64,000 bases of DNA from Bog-756 sp050014755 (GTDB lineage Bacteria > Actinomycetota > Acidimicrobiia > Acidimicrobiales > RAAP-2), in contig JBEKCS010000010.1 of NCBI GenBank assembly GCA_050014755.1, forward strand, positions 1 to 64,000. Direction: 5' to 3'. How positions within the stretch are numbered: the stretch's first letter is position 1; every line of letters begins with the position of its first letter. Of this stretch, positions 34,762-43,650 are shown piece by piece. The position numbers and the translations under genes were made by a program. Below the pieces are notes generated by a model. That model did not search any database and was not told where the DNA came from. It saw nothing but the letters and a program-made list of their open reading frames with translations.

Positions 34762-36324
34762 ATGCTGCACACCGAGCCTGCCAGACGACGCATCCCGAGC
34801 CGTCGGACCCGGCTGTCCCTCCTGGTCGTCCTGTCCACCCTGGCCATGCTCACCTCGATCGGCGCGCCGGTCGAGGCCCATGCGTCCCCCCAACCAGCGA
34901 ACCGGACGGTGTCGGCGTACTGGGTTGCGGCCAGCGACGGGGGTATCTTCGCCTTCGGCGGCGCACCCTTCCTCGGTTCGATGGGCGGAACGCATCTCAA
35001 CGACCCGTTGGTCGGCATCGCCGCCACGTCGCCCACCGACAGCAACGGCTACCGGGAGGTGGCCAGCGACGGCGGCATCTTCTCTTTCGGGGACGCCCGC
35101 TTCTACGGATCGACCGGGAACATCCAGCTGAACCGCCCGGTCGTCGGCATGGCGGCGACGACCGACGGCAAGGGGTACTGGCTGGTGGCCGCCGACGGCG
35201 GGATCTTCGCCTACGGCGACGCCCGCTTCTACGGATCGATGGGGGGCGAGCCGCTCAACCAGCCCATCGTCGGGATGGCGACCACGGCGGACGACAAGGG
35301 GTACTGGCTGGTGGCCGCCGACGGCGGGATCTTCGCCTTCGGCGACACCCACTTCTACGGATCGGCGGGGAACCTCCAGCTGCAGAAGCCCGTGGTCAGC
35401 ATGGCCACCACCCGCGACCACCGGGGGTACTGGCTGGTGGCCTCCGACGGCGGGGTCTTCGCCTACGGCGACGCCGGCTTCTACGGCTCCCTCGGCAACG
35501 TGCCCCAGTCGCAGCCCATCGTCTCGATGACCGCCACGGCCAACGGCGGCGGGTACTGGTTCACCAACTCCAACGGGGCGGTCACGGCGTTCGGGGACGC
35601 AACCTACTGGGGATCGACGCCCCAGGTGCTCGCCGCCCCGGTGGTCGCCATGGCCCAGGCGACGGGAAACGGCTCCTTCACCAGCTCCTTGTTCCCGGCG
35701 GGCAGCTACGGCTACGACATCTCCAACTGGCAGTGCGGTAACTACCCCCCCTCACCCCACACCATCGGGATCGTCCAGGTCGAGGGCGCGTCCTTCGGCG
35801 CCACCAACCCGTGCCTCGCCGGCGAGGCGGCCTGGGCCGGGGCCGGGCTCAACCTCTATGTCTTCTTGACCTACGGGTTGGCGGCGAGCTCCGGGGATCC
35901 GGCGTGCGGGTCGTCGGAGCCGTGCAACTTCGGCTTCAACGCCGGGATCGACGCATTCCAGAAGGCCCGGGCAGCCGGCGTCAACACCAACGTGCCCTGG
36001 TGGCTCGACGTGGAGACCGTCTACTCGCCCCTGCCGGCGTGGTCGCCGAACCAGGTGGCCAACGCCCAGGTGATCCAGGGGGCCATCGACGCCCTCCACG
36101 CCGAAGGGCTGAACAGCGTGGGTATCTATGCCAGCCCCGGCGTCTGGCCCGGGATCGTCGGGTACAACTACCAGCCCCAGGTGCCCTACTGGGCCGCGGA
36201 CTACGGGCCACCTCCGGCGCAGACCTGCACCGACGTCCAGGATCTCTGGTCGGGACTCCCCTCGGGGCCGGTGGAGATCGTGCAGTACGCCTCGAACACC
36301 TACGACGACGACTACGCCTGCTGA
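34762..36324 (+). CDS. Exported protein: six GYW-type tandem repeats plus GH25-like domain
   Basis: This 520-aa protein has an Arg-rich N-terminus and a hydrophobic segment ending near EAHAS, consistent with a signal peptide. Residues about 52-303 are six tandem repeats of 40-44 residues of the form GYWLVAADGGIFAYGDARFYGS, with a Pro-[IV]-V-[GS]-M after each. The C-terminal 205 residues resemble a glycoside hydrolase 25-like barrel: GYDISNWQ near its start, WWLDVET with an Asp-x-Glu, VGIYASPGVWPGI, YWAADYG. I chose ATG at 34762, 11 nt after GGAGG; an upstream in-frame start at 34699 adds nothing signal-like. I infer a secreted, wall-associated role, with the repeats likely a propeller-like fold. 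Confidence 0.8.
   Translation: MLHTEPARRRIPSRRTRLSLLVVLSTLAMLTSIGAPVEAHASPQPANRTVSAYWVAASDGGIFAFGGAPFLGSMGGTHLNDPLVGIAATSPTDSNGYREVASDGGIFSFGDARFYGSTGNIQLNRPVVGMAATTDGKGYWLVAADGGIFAYGDARFYGSMGGEPLNQPIVGMATTADDKGYWLVAADGGIFAFGDTHFYGSAGNLQLQKPVVSMATTRDHRGYWLVASDGGVFAYGDAGFYGSLGNVPQSQPIVSMTATANGGGYWFTNSNGAVTAFGDATYWGSTPQVLAAPVVAMAQATGNGSFTSSLFPAGSYGYDISNWQCGNYPPSPHTIGIVQVEGASFGATNPCLAGEAAWAGAGLNLYVFLTYGLAASSGDPACGSSEPCNFGFNAGIDAFQKARAAGVNTNVPWWLDVETVYSPLPAWSPNQVANAQVIQGAIDALHAEGLNSVGIYASPGVWPGIVGYNYQPQVPYWAADYGPPPAQTCTDVQDLWSGLPSGPVEIVQYASNTYDDDYAC
34915..35670 (+). repeat. Tandem repeat array, 126-bp period, six copies
   Basis: Units begin at 34915, 35047, 35173, 35299, 35425 and 35551. The first is 132 bp, the next four 126 bp and the last about 120 bp. 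The middle copies are close to one another at DNA level, so the array may vary in copy number. Confidence 0.85.
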
Positions 36325-36325
36325 C

Positions 36326-36382
36326 CCCCGATCAGCCCGTCCCCGATCAGCCCGTCCCCGATCAGACCGGGGGGCTGATCGG
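36326..36382. terminator. Bidirectional terminator with alternative left arms
   Basis: A 15-bp unit, CCCCGATCAGCCCGT, is repeated about 2.7 times (36326-36365). An 11-bp complement, GGGCTGATCGG (36372-36382), can pair with unit 1 (36328-36338) or unit 2 (36343-36353). It lies between convergent stops at 36324 and 36394. Confidence 0.7.
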
Positions 36383-36393
36383 AACGGGCGGCG

Positions 36394-37266
36394 TCAGCCG
36401 ATCCGTTCTCCGGCGCCGATGCCCATCCACGCCCGTCCCGACGTGGTCGGCGACCGGGTGTCGCCTCCGATCCCCTCGGACCCGAGGTGGTGCGCCCCGT
36501 CGTTGTAACCGATCAGCTTCCACCGTCCTCCGTCGACCTCCCAGGTGGTCAGCGACGCGTGCTGGGTGCGGAGCTGCATGCGTGCCCCGGCCAGGCCGTC
36601 GACCACCGGCGTCTTGGCCAGCAGCGACGCCTCGACCACCCCGGCATGGCAGACCACCACCACCAGCTCGCCGGGGTGGCGGCCGGCCACACCGTCGAGG
36701 TTGTCCGCCACCCGGTTCACGAACCCGGTCCAGCTCTCCCCGCCCGGGGCGATGGGCCGACCGGGGTCGGTGTCCCAGTCGGGGTTCCCATACCGATCGC
36801 TGAACTCCGCCCAGTCGAGCCCGTCGGCCTCGCCCGGATGGAGCTCACAGAGGCCGCACTCCTCGACGACGTCCGGGGGCTCCCCCATCACGCCGTCGAC
36901 GTCGACCCCGGCCAGTGCCGGGGCCAGGAGCTCGGCCGTCTCGACGGCACGGGGCAGGACGCTGGCGTACAGCGCACCGGCGCCGGCCAACTCCCCGGTC
37001 TCCGTGAGACGGTCCCGGAGCACGACCACCTGGGCTCGACCCCGGTCGGTGAGGCCCTGGCAGCCGATCGGACCGCCGCACACCCCCGACACGTTGCACA
37101 CCGCCTCGCCATGGCGGACCAGCACGATGGTGGTGGCCGTCGGCGCATCGGGCGCCACGGTCCGGATGCCCGACGGTGGCTCGGGCGACGGGCCTTCGGG
37201 GGCACCGGTGCCGGCCCCGGTCAACGTGTCGAATCCGCCCCCGAACGCCCGGTCGGCACCGTTCAC
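36394..37266 (-). CDS. Histidine phosphatase (phosphoglycerate mutase-like) family protein
   Basis: This 290-aa protein has the histidine phosphatase signature VLVRHGEA near residue 48 and the second catalytic His in VVVVCHAGVVEASLL, with an acidic stretch between. The first roughly 40 residues look disordered. GTG at 37266 overlaps the VWA gene stop (GTGA). The family includes mutases and many phosphatases, so the substrate is open. C-terminal residues (SEGIGGDTRSPTTSGRAW) are polar. It is the last gene of the obg-proBA-MoxR-VWA run and ends against a bidirectional hairpin. Confidence 0.87.
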   Translation of the reverse strand: MNGADRAFGGGFDTLTGAGTGAPEGPSPEPPSGIRTVAPDAPTATTIVLVRHGEAVCNVSGVCGGPIGCQGLTDRGRAQVVVLRDRLTETGELAGAGALYASVLPRAVETAELLAPALAGVDVDGVMGEPPDVVEECGLCELHPGEADGLDWAEFSDRYGNPDWDTDPGRPIAPGGESWTGFVNRVADNLDGVAGRHPGELVVVVCHAGVVEASLLAKTPVVDGLAGARMQLRTQHASLTTWEVDGGRWKLIGYNDGAHHLGSEGIGGDTRSPTTSGRAWMGIGAGERIG

Positions 37267-38756
37267 GCCAGCTCCCCGACGAACCGCTCGAGCTGGCGCA
37301 GGGTCCGACACTCGACCACCTCGTCGCAGTGGTTGGCATACTCACCGACGATCGAGTCGCCCGAATCCCAGTAGGCCCGCGGCTCGGGGTTGAGCCAGTA
37401 CACGTGGCGGGCCCGGGCCTTGATCTCCTTGACCACCCAGGACCCGGACGAGTGGTAGTTGTTGCGCGCGTCGCCCAACAGGAGCACGCTGGTCCGGGGT
37501 GTGATCTCCTCGCCCCAGCGCTCCCAGAACACGGTGAGCGCGTGCCCGTAGTCGGAGTGCCCGTCGACCCAGACCACGTCGGCCTCGGTATTGATGCGGT
37601 GCACCGCCTCGGCCGGGTCGTCGACCCCCTCGAAGAACCCGGTGACCTCGTCGATCCCGTCGATGAACACGAAGCTCCGGACCTTGGAGAACTGGGAGCT
37701 GATGGCGTGGACCAGGTGGAGGGTGAACCGGGCGAAGGAGGCCACCGAGCCGGAGATGTCGGCGATCACGATGATCTCGGGCTTGGACGGACGCGGATAG
37801 CGGAACTTGGGGTCGACCGGCACCCCGCCCGTCGACAGCGAGTGGCGCACGGTCGATCGGAAGTCGAGTGGCCCCTTCCTTCCGTGGCGGCGTTTCCTGG
37901 CCAGGCGGACGGCCAACTTGCGCGACAGCGGGGCCAACGACCTGCGCAGTGCGACCAGTTCGTCCCGGGTGGCGTGCATGACGTCGATGTCCTCGGGAAG
38001 GGGCTTGCGGATCGACCGGGCCAGGACTTCGCTCCCCCGGTCGGCCACCAGCCGGCGGCGGATCTCGCTCTCGATCTCCTTGCGCAGCTGGTCGATGCGG
38101 GCCTGGTACTCGTCGCGCAGCAACCGCTCCTCGAGCGGGGTGAGGGTGACGTCGGGGCCGGCCTGATCGTGGCCCGAGCCCTGGTTCTGGGCCGAGGTGG
38201 CCTGCTTCGCCTGGGCGATCAGCCGCTCCATCACCTTGTCGAGATCGAGGTTCCGCAGGGTGCGGTAGAGGTAGTAGGTGCCGCCGACCGGTCGGCCGGC
38301 CTCCATGCCCCCGTAGCGGCTGACGGCCTGACGGGCCACGGCCTGGAGCATCGCCGTGTTGGCGCCGAGCAGCGCCTTGTAGAGCATGTCGGCCAGCTCC
38401 TCGGGGGTCATGCCCTCACCCCCTCCGCCGCCTTGTCCCTTGCCCTGACGCCCGCCCTGTCCGGTCAGGTCGGATCCGCCGTCGTCGGCCTCGAGATCCT
38501 CGTCGGCGCCCTCGTCGTCGCCGGCGATGGAGTAGCCCGGGCCCCGCAGCGAGAAGTAGATCTCGAAGGCCGTTTCGTAGGCGGACCAGTGGGTCGACGA
38601 CTTCACCAGGCTGGCCCCGAGGGTGTACTTGATCGCCTCGCGGTCCTCGAGCGGCACGTGCTTGAGGGTCTCGGCCGCGTCGAGGTGCTCGGACAGGGAC
38701 ACCGGGATGCCGGCCGCCCGCAGTTCGCCCACGAAACCGGTCAGGAGGTCGAGCAC
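37263..38756 (-). CDS. VWA-domain protein, CoxE-like
   Basis: The 497-aa protein has an N-terminal alpha-helical region (LLTGFVGELRAAGIPVSLSEH) and an acidic Gly-rich linker (residues about 85-120, DDEGADEDLEADD). A C-terminal von Willebrand factor A domain carries the MIDAS sequence IADISGSVASF. CoxE-like VWA proteins act with MoxR-type AAA+ ATPases in metal-centre insertion or protein remodelling. The GTG start at 38756 follows the MoxR stop by 13 bp. The N-terminal frame to 38885 is MoxR shadow. Function beyond the MoxR pairing is unknown. Confidence 0.88.
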   Translation of the reverse strand: MLDLLTGFVGELRAAGIPVSLSEHLDAAETLKHVPLEDREAIKYTLGASLVKSSTHWSAYETAFEIYFSLRGPGYSIAGDDEGADEDLEADDGGSDLTGQGGRQGKGQGGGGGEGMTPEELADMLYKALLGANTAMLQAVARQAVSRYGGMEAGRPVGGTYYLYRTLRNLDLDKVMERLIAQAKQATSAQNQGSGHDQAGPDVTLTPLEERLLRDEYQARIDQLRKEIESEIRRRLVADRGSEVLARSIRKPLPEDIDVMHATRDELVALRRSLAPLSRKLAVRLARKRRHGRKGPLDFRSTVRHSLSTGGVPVDPKFRYPRPSKPEIIVIADISGSVASFARFTLHLVHAISSQFSKVRSFVFIDGIDEVTGFFEGVDDPAEAVHRINTEADVVWVDGHSDYGHALTVFWERWGEEITPRTSVLLLGDARNNYHSSGSWVVKEIKARARHVYWLNPEPRAYWDSGDSIVGEYANHCDEVVECRTLRQLERFVGELA

Positions 38757-38769
38757 GGTCGGTCCCGGA

Positions 38770-39720
38770 TCAGCCCGAGGTGTCCAGGCCGGCCAGCTCC
38801 TTGGCCGCCCGGTCGATGTCGGACCGGTACTTGAGCAGGATGTGCAGGGTGTCCTTGGCCTGCTCGGCGTCGATGGACTCGACACCGAGGACGACCAGGG
38901 TCCGGGCCCAGTCCAAGGTCTCGGACACCGACGGGGCCTTCTTCAGGTCGAGCGAGCGGATCGATCGCACGATGCGGGCCACCTGGTCGGCCAGGGCCTG
39001 GCTGATGCCGGGCACCCTGGTCTCGATGATGGCCCGCTCCCGCTCCATCTGCGGGTAGTCGATGTGCAGGTAGAGGCATCGGCGCTTCAGGGCCTCGGAC
39101 AGCTCGCGGGTGTTGTTCGAGGTGAGGAACACCAGCGGGATCTGGTTGGCCCGGACCGTCCCGAGCTCGGGGATCGACACCTGGTACTCGGACAGGATCT
39201 CGAGCAGCAGCGCCTCGGTCTCCAATTCGACCCGGTCGACCTCGTCGATGAGGAGCACCACCGGCTCGGTGGCGGTGATGGCCTCGAGCAGTGGGCGGGT
39301 GAGCAGGAACTCCTCGGAGAAGATGTCCTCCTCCAACTGTTGCCACGGGGTGCCGGAGTCGGCCTGGATGCGGAGCAGCTGCTTCTTGTAGTTCCACTCG
39401 TAGAGGGCCTTGGACTCGTCCAGCCCCTCGTAGCACTGGAGGCGGATCAGGCGGCTCCCGGTGAGCCGGGCCACCGACTTGGCCAGCTCGGTCTTGCCCG
39501 TGCCGGCCGGCCCCTCGACAAGCACCGGCTTGGCCAACCGGTCGGCGAGGTACACCACGCCGGAGATCCCGTCGTCGGCCAGGTACGCCACATCGGCCAG
39601 GCCGGTGCGCACGGCGTCGATCGAGTCGAACCGGGGTGGCCCCGCCTCCGGAAACCCCGGGGAGTTCCCCTCGGAGCGTCCGCCGGTGCCCCGGCCCGTG
39701 TCGGTCTGGCTGCTGCTCAT
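38770..39720 (-). CDS. MoxR-family AAA+ ATPase
   Basis: The 316-aa protein has Walker A (VEGPAGTGKTELAKS, near residue 70), Walker B (VVLLIDEVDRV) and sensor-type VFLTSNNTRELSEALKRRC. The MoxR pattern continues with LYLHIDYPQMERERAII. The first roughly 30 residues are Gly/Ser-rich. ATG at 39720 overlaps the proA stop (ATGA), so it is translationally coupled to proline biosynthesis. With the VWA protein it should form a MoxR-VWA chaperone-like pair; the client is unknown. Confidence 0.9.
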   Translation of the reverse strand: MSSSQTDTGRGTGGRSEGNSPGFPEAGPPRFDSIDAVRTGLADVAYLADDGISGVVYLADRLAKPVLVEGPAGTGKTELAKSVARLTGSRLIRLQCYEGLDESKALYEWNYKKQLLRIQADSGTPWQQLEEDIFSEEFLLTRPLLEAITATEPVVLLIDEVDRVELETEALLLEILSEYQVSIPELGTVRANQIPLVFLTSNNTRELSEALKRRCLYLHIDYPQMERERAIIETRVPGISQALADQVARIVRSIRSLDLKKAPSVSETLDWARTLVVLGVESIDAEQAKDTLHILLKYRSDIDRAAKELAGLDTSG

Positions 39721-40973
39721 GTACGTACCTGGCCTGTTCCTGTGACGATGTAGCGGATCGAGGTGAGCTCGCGGAGGCCCATCGGGCCTCGGGCATGGAG
39801 CTTCTGGGTCGAGATGCCTATTTCGGCGCCGAGCCCGAGCTCGCCGCCGTCGACGAACCGGGTCGAGGCGTTGACCACGACAGCAGCGGCGTCGATCTCG
39901 GTGGTGAACCGGCCTGCCGCGGCGATGTCCCGGGTGACGATGGCCTCCGAGTGTCCCGACCCGTAGCGGGTGATGTGGTCGAGGGCGGCATCGAGGTCCT
40001 CGACGGTGGCCACGCTCATGGTGGTGCCCAGGAACTCCACCTCGAAGTCCTGCTCGGTGGCGACCCCGATGCCCGGCAGGACGGCCCTGGTGGCCTCGTC
40101 GCCCAGCAGGGTCACCCCGGACAGGGCTTCGGCGATCCGGGGCAGGAACACGGCGGCGACGTCCCGGTGAACGACCAGGGACTCGGCCGCGTTGCATACG
40201 CCGGGCCGCTGGGTCTTGGCGTTGACCACGATGGACTCGGCCATGTCGAGGTCGGCCGAGGCGTCCACGTAGACGTGGCAGTTCCCGATCCCGTCGACCA
40301 CGTACGGCACGGTGGCGTGCTCCTCGACCGATGCGATGAGCGAGGTGCCGCCCCTCGGGATGAGGCAGTCGATGATCCCCTTCAGCTGCATGAATCCGAT
40401 CGCCCCGGCACGGGTGGTGTCCTCCACCAGGCAGACGGCGTCGACGGGGAGCCCGGCCTTGGCCAAGCCGTCGCGCAGGGCGGTCACCACCACCTGGTTG
40501 GTGGAGATGGCCGAGGACGACCCCCGCAGCAGGACGGCGTTTCCCGACTTCAGGCACAGTCCGGCGGCGTCACTGGTCACGTTCGGGCGGTTCTCGTAGA
40601 TGATGCCGACCACTCCGAGGGGGATGCGGACCCGCTCCACCCGCAGCCCGTTCGGGCGCATCCAGCCCTCCACCACCTCGCCCACCGGGTCGGGCAGGCC
40701 GGCCACGTCGCGCAGGCCCTCTGCCATGGCGGCCACCCGTCCGGCGTCGAGCCGGAGGCGGTCGAGGGAGGTGTCGTCCGCCCCCTCCGAGACGGCCCGG
40801 ACCACGTCATCGGCGTTGGCGGCCAGGATCCGTTCGCACCGGTCCCCGATCAGGTCGGCGGCGAAGCGCAGGGCGTCGTCACGCACGGCCGACGACGAGC
40901 GGGCCACCAGACGACCGGCGGCCTTGGCGCGCAGGCCGAGATCGACGAGGGGCGTGGGGGCACTCGAGGGCAC
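39717..40973 (-). CDS. proA: Glutamate-5-semialdehyde dehydrogenase (gamma-glutamyl phosphate reductase)
   Basis: ProA reduces gamma-glutamyl phosphate to glutamate semialdehyde in proline synthesis. From GTG at 40973 it is 418 aa. Visible motifs: VGIIYENRPNVTSDAAGLCLKSGNAVLLRGSS-type nucleotide region (near 110-145), the catalytic Cys in QRPGVCNAAESLVVH, and the C-terminal HARGPMGLRELTSIRYIV. A longer frame is shadow. It lies 56 bp after proB. The MoxR gene overlaps its stop. Confidence 0.96.
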   Translation of the reverse strand: MPSSAPTPLVDLGLRAKAAGRLVARSSSAVRDDALRFAADLIGDRCERILAANADDVVRAVSEGADDTSLDRLRLDAGRVAAMAEGLRDVAGLPDPVGEVVEGWMRPNGLRVERVRIPLGVVGIIYENRPNVTSDAAGLCLKSGNAVLLRGSSSAISTNQVVVTALRDGLAKAGLPVDAVCLVEDTTRAGAIGFMQLKGIIDCLIPRGGTSLIASVEEHATVPYVVDGIGNCHVYVDASADLDMAESIVVNAKTQRPGVCNAAESLVVHRDVAAVFLPRIAEALSGVTLLGDEATRAVLPGIGVATEQDFEVEFLGTTMSVATVEDLDAALDHITRYGSGHSEAIVTRDIAAAGRFTTEIDAAAVVVNASTRFVDGGELGLGAEIGISTQKLHARGPMGLRELTSIRYIVTGTGQVRT

Positions 40974-41029
40974 TGCGCCAGCGTAGTGGCCCCGATTCGA
41001 CACCCGTGGCCGACGACGGCCGGGGCCGA

Positions 41030-42142
41030 CTATCCGAGCACGACGAGGTCGTCCCGGTGGACCACCTCGGCGGCCACGTCCTCGGGCAGGTCCTCCGACC
41101 GGAGCCCGGCCCATCCGGCCACGTCGGTGGCGGCGTGGCGGACCAGGCCCTTGGCGAAGACCACACCGTCCGGACCGACCAGTTCGACGGCGTCGTCGAC
41201 GCCGAAGTCGCCGTGGACCGACACGATGCCGGCCGGCAGCAGCGACCGGCCCCGCTCGACCAGTGCCTGTCGGGCCCCGGCATCGACCACGATCGATCCG
41301 GAGGCGCCGATGGCGAAGGCGATCCACAGCTTCCGGGCCGGCAGCACCACCTCACGGGGCCGGAAGCGGGTCCCGACTCCCGGGATGCCGGCAGCCACCG
41401 AGGCGAGGACCCCGGGGCGGGCGGCGTCGGCGATGACCGCCTCGACGCCCGACCACACGGCGATCTTGGCGGCGGCCAGCTTCGACCCCATGCCCCCGCT
41501 CCCCACGGCCGAACCCGGACCGCCGGCGATGGCCTCGAGCTCGTGGTCGATCTCCACCACCTCTTCGATGAGCGAAGCGCCGGCCTCCCGGCGCGGGTCG
41601 CCGGTCAACAGTCCGGCGGTGTCGGTGAGGAGGACGAGCAGCCCGGCGCCGACCAGATGGGCCACCAGGGCGGCCAGGCGGTCGTTGTCGCCGAATCGGA
41701 TCTCCTCGTCGGCCACCGCGTCGTTCTCGTTCACCACCGGCACCACGCCGAGCTCGAGCAGACGGTCGAGCGTCTGGCGGGCGTGCAGGTACTGGCTCCG
41801 GTGGACGAAGTCGAGCGGAGCCAGTAGCACCTGTCCGGCGGACAGCCCGTGGCGCCCGAGGGCATCGCTCCACACCCGCATGAGCAGGTGCTGGCCCACG
41901 GCGGCCACCGCTTGGAGCGTGGCCAGGTCCGACGGGCGGGGGCGGCCCGCGGACAGACTGGTCCACCCGGCGGTGATGGCGCCCGAGGTCACCACCACCA
42001 CCCGGTGCCCGGCGGCCCGGGCCTCGGCGACCTCGGCGGCCAGCTTGTCGATGGCCGCGGTGTCCACCTGGCCGTCGTCGGTGGTGACCGAGGACGTACC
42101 GATCTTCACCACCAGGGTGCGGCCGCCGGCGGAGTGGGGCAT
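41030..42142 (-). CDS. proB: Glutamate 5-kinase
   Basis: ProB phosphorylates glutamate to gamma-glutamyl phosphate. From ATG at 42142 it is 370 aa, with an amino-acid-kinase domain (LVVKIGTSSVT, VVVVTSGAITAGW, VVPVVNENDAVADEEIRFGDNDRL, GSGGMGSKLAAAKIA) and a C-terminal PUA domain (residues about 275-370). The PUA domain marks the longer bacterial type often subject to proline feedback. Its start overlaps the obg stop in a TGATG arrangement, so it is coupled to obg. Confidence 0.96.
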   Translation of the reverse strand: MPHSAGGRTLVVKIGTSSVTTDDGQVDTAAIDKLAAEVAEARAAGHRVVVVTSGAITAGWTSLSAGRPRPSDLATLQAVAAVGQHLLMRVWSDALGRHGLSAGQVLLAPLDFVHRSQYLHARQTLDRLLELGVVPVVNENDAVADEEIRFGDNDRLAALVAHLVGAGLLVLLTDTAGLLTGDPRREAGASLIEEVVEIDHELEAIAGGPGSAVGSGGMGSKLAAAKIAVWSGVEAVIADAARPGVLASVAAGIPGVGTRFRPREVVLPARKLWIAFAIGASGSIVVDAGARQALVERGRSLLPAGIVSVHGDFGVDDAVELVGPDGVVFAKGLVRHAATDVAGWAGLRSEDLPEDVAAEVVHRDDLVVLG

Positions 42143-43536
42143 CAGCGGTGGCGGCGCCGACTGGCGGGCTGACCGGTGAATTCGGGCTGATCCCGGAACC
42201 AGGTGAAGGAGAGCTCGCCGATGTGGACGGTGTCGCCGTCGCGGGCGCCGGCCTTGGCCAGGGCGCGGTCCACGCCGAGTCGCCGGAGCCGTCCCTGCAC
42301 GTAGTCGGCGGCCTCGTCGGTGGTGACGTCGTTGAGGGCGACGGCCCGCTCGGCCACCTTGCCCAGGACGACGAACTCGCCCTCGCCGACCCGCTCGACG
42401 GTGAACCCCTCGGGAAGGGGCCGGTGGATGACGATGGTCCCGTCGGCCTCGGGCTCGGCCGTGCGCGCCCCCTCCACCATGGTGGCCAGGCGCCCGACCA
42501 GGGCCGGGATCCCCTGCCCGGTGACCGCCGAGATGACCAGGTCGGGATGGAACGAATGCTCCCCCTCCCCGTGGTCCTCCCGGTGGTCGCCGTCGGCCTC
42601 GGCACCGGCGGAGGCCGGCCCGGTCCGGTCGAAGGTCTCGACCGCCGTCGTCTCGGGCAGGTCCGCCGGCGCCACCATGTCGGCCTTCGATCCCACCACC
42701 AGGCGGGGACGGTCGAGCAGCTCGGGCTGGTAGCGACGCAACTCGTCGACCAGCACCCGGTGCTGCTCGGCCGGGGACACCCCGGTCACCGGGTCGAGCT
42801 CGACCAGGATCACCAGGGCCCGGGCCCGGGTGATGTGGCGGAGGAATTGGTGGCCGAGGCCCTTGCCCTCGGCCGCTCCCTCCACCAGGCCGGGGATGTC
42901 GGCCACGGTGAAGTTCGACTCGTCGTCGGACCGGACCACCCCCAGGTGGGGCTCGAGGGTGGTGAACGGGTAGTCGGCGATCTTGGGCTTGGCCGCCGAT
43001 ATCCGCGAGATGAGGGTCGACTTGCCCACGTTGGGGAAGCCCACGAGGGCCACGTCGGCCACCAGGGCCAGCTCGAGGTTGTACCACTCCTCGTGCCCCT
43101 TCTCCCCCTGCTCGGCAAATGTCGGCGCCCGCCGGTTGTTGGACAGGAAGCTGGCGTTGCCCCGGCCGCCGCGCCCCCCCTCGCCGGCCAGCCACCGGTC
43201 GCCCGGATTGGCCAGGTCGGCCAGGATCGTCCCGTCGGCCCGTCGGGCCCGCGTACCCACCGGCACCGGCACCTCGAGGTCGGCCCCGCGGGCACCGTGC
43301 TTCTTCTTGCCTCCGCCATGGCCACCGTTGTCGGCGCCCCGGTGGGGATGGTCGCGGAACGGGAGCAACGACGACTGGTTGGTGGTGGCCACCAGCCACA
43401 CGTTGCCGCCGCGGCCCCCGTCGCCGCCGTCGGGGCCCCCCTTGTCGACGTGGGCCTCCCGCCGCATGGCGACCGCCCCTGCCCCGCCGTCGCCAGCCTT
43501 CACGTGGAGTTGTGCCTCGTCGACGAAGCCGGACAT
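42142..43536 (-). CDS. obg: GTPase Obg/CgtA
   Basis: Obg is an essential GTPase linked to 50S assembly and stress control. The 464-aa protein has the glycine-rich Obg fold (residues 1-158, KGGPDGGDGGRGGNVWLV), the G domain (VGFPNVGKSTLISRIS, then DIPGLVEGAAEGKGLG; the NKxD-type motif appears as VGSKAD), and the C-terminal OCT domain of high-GC Gram positives (FTVERVGEGEFVVLG). The ATG lies 6 nt after a -10-like TAGGAT, implying a leaderless transcript independent of rplU-rpmA. proB starts at its stop. Confidence 0.96.
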   Translation of the reverse strand: MSGFVDEAQLHVKAGDGGAGAVAMRREAHVDKGGPDGGDGGRGGNVWLVATTNQSSLLPFRDHPHRGADNGGHGGGKKKHGARGADLEVPVPVGTRARRADGTILADLANPGDRWLAGEGGRGGRGNASFLSNNRRAPTFAEQGEKGHEEWYNLELALVADVALVGFPNVGKSTLISRISAAKPKIADYPFTTLEPHLGVVRSDDESNFTVADIPGLVEGAAEGKGLGHQFLRHITRARALVILVELDPVTGVSPAEQHRVLVDELRRYQPELLDRPRLVVGSKADMVAPADLPETTAVETFDRTGPASAGAEADGDHREDHGEGEHSFHPDLVISAVTGQGIPALVGRLATMVEGARTAEPEADGTIVIHRPLPEGFTVERVGEGEFVVLGKVAERAVALNDVTTDEAADYVQGRLRRLGVDRALAKAGARDGDTVHIGELSFTWFRDQPEFTGQPASRRRHR

Positions 43537-43542
43537 GGGACG

Positions 43543-43548
43543 ATCCTA
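43543..43548 (-). promoter_or_regulatory. Candidate -10 box for obg-proB-proA (leaderless type)
   Basis: TAGGAT on the minus strand, 6 nt before the obg ATG, in the 114-bp gap after the phosphatase gene. It may also serve proBA and the MoxR-VWA genes. Confidence 0.55.
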
Positions 43549-43650
43549 CCGATCGGGGGTTACCGGCCCCGGAACGGAGCGACGGGTGCAACCGGCGCGT
43601 CGGGTGACGATCGCCGGATCAGGAGTGGTGTCGGGGGGCCGACGCAGTGG

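Noticed and set aside
34915..35670. 126-bp repeats as a CRISPR-like or mobile repeat
   Set aside because: The repeats are contiguous, in frame and encode regular protein repeats inside one gene.
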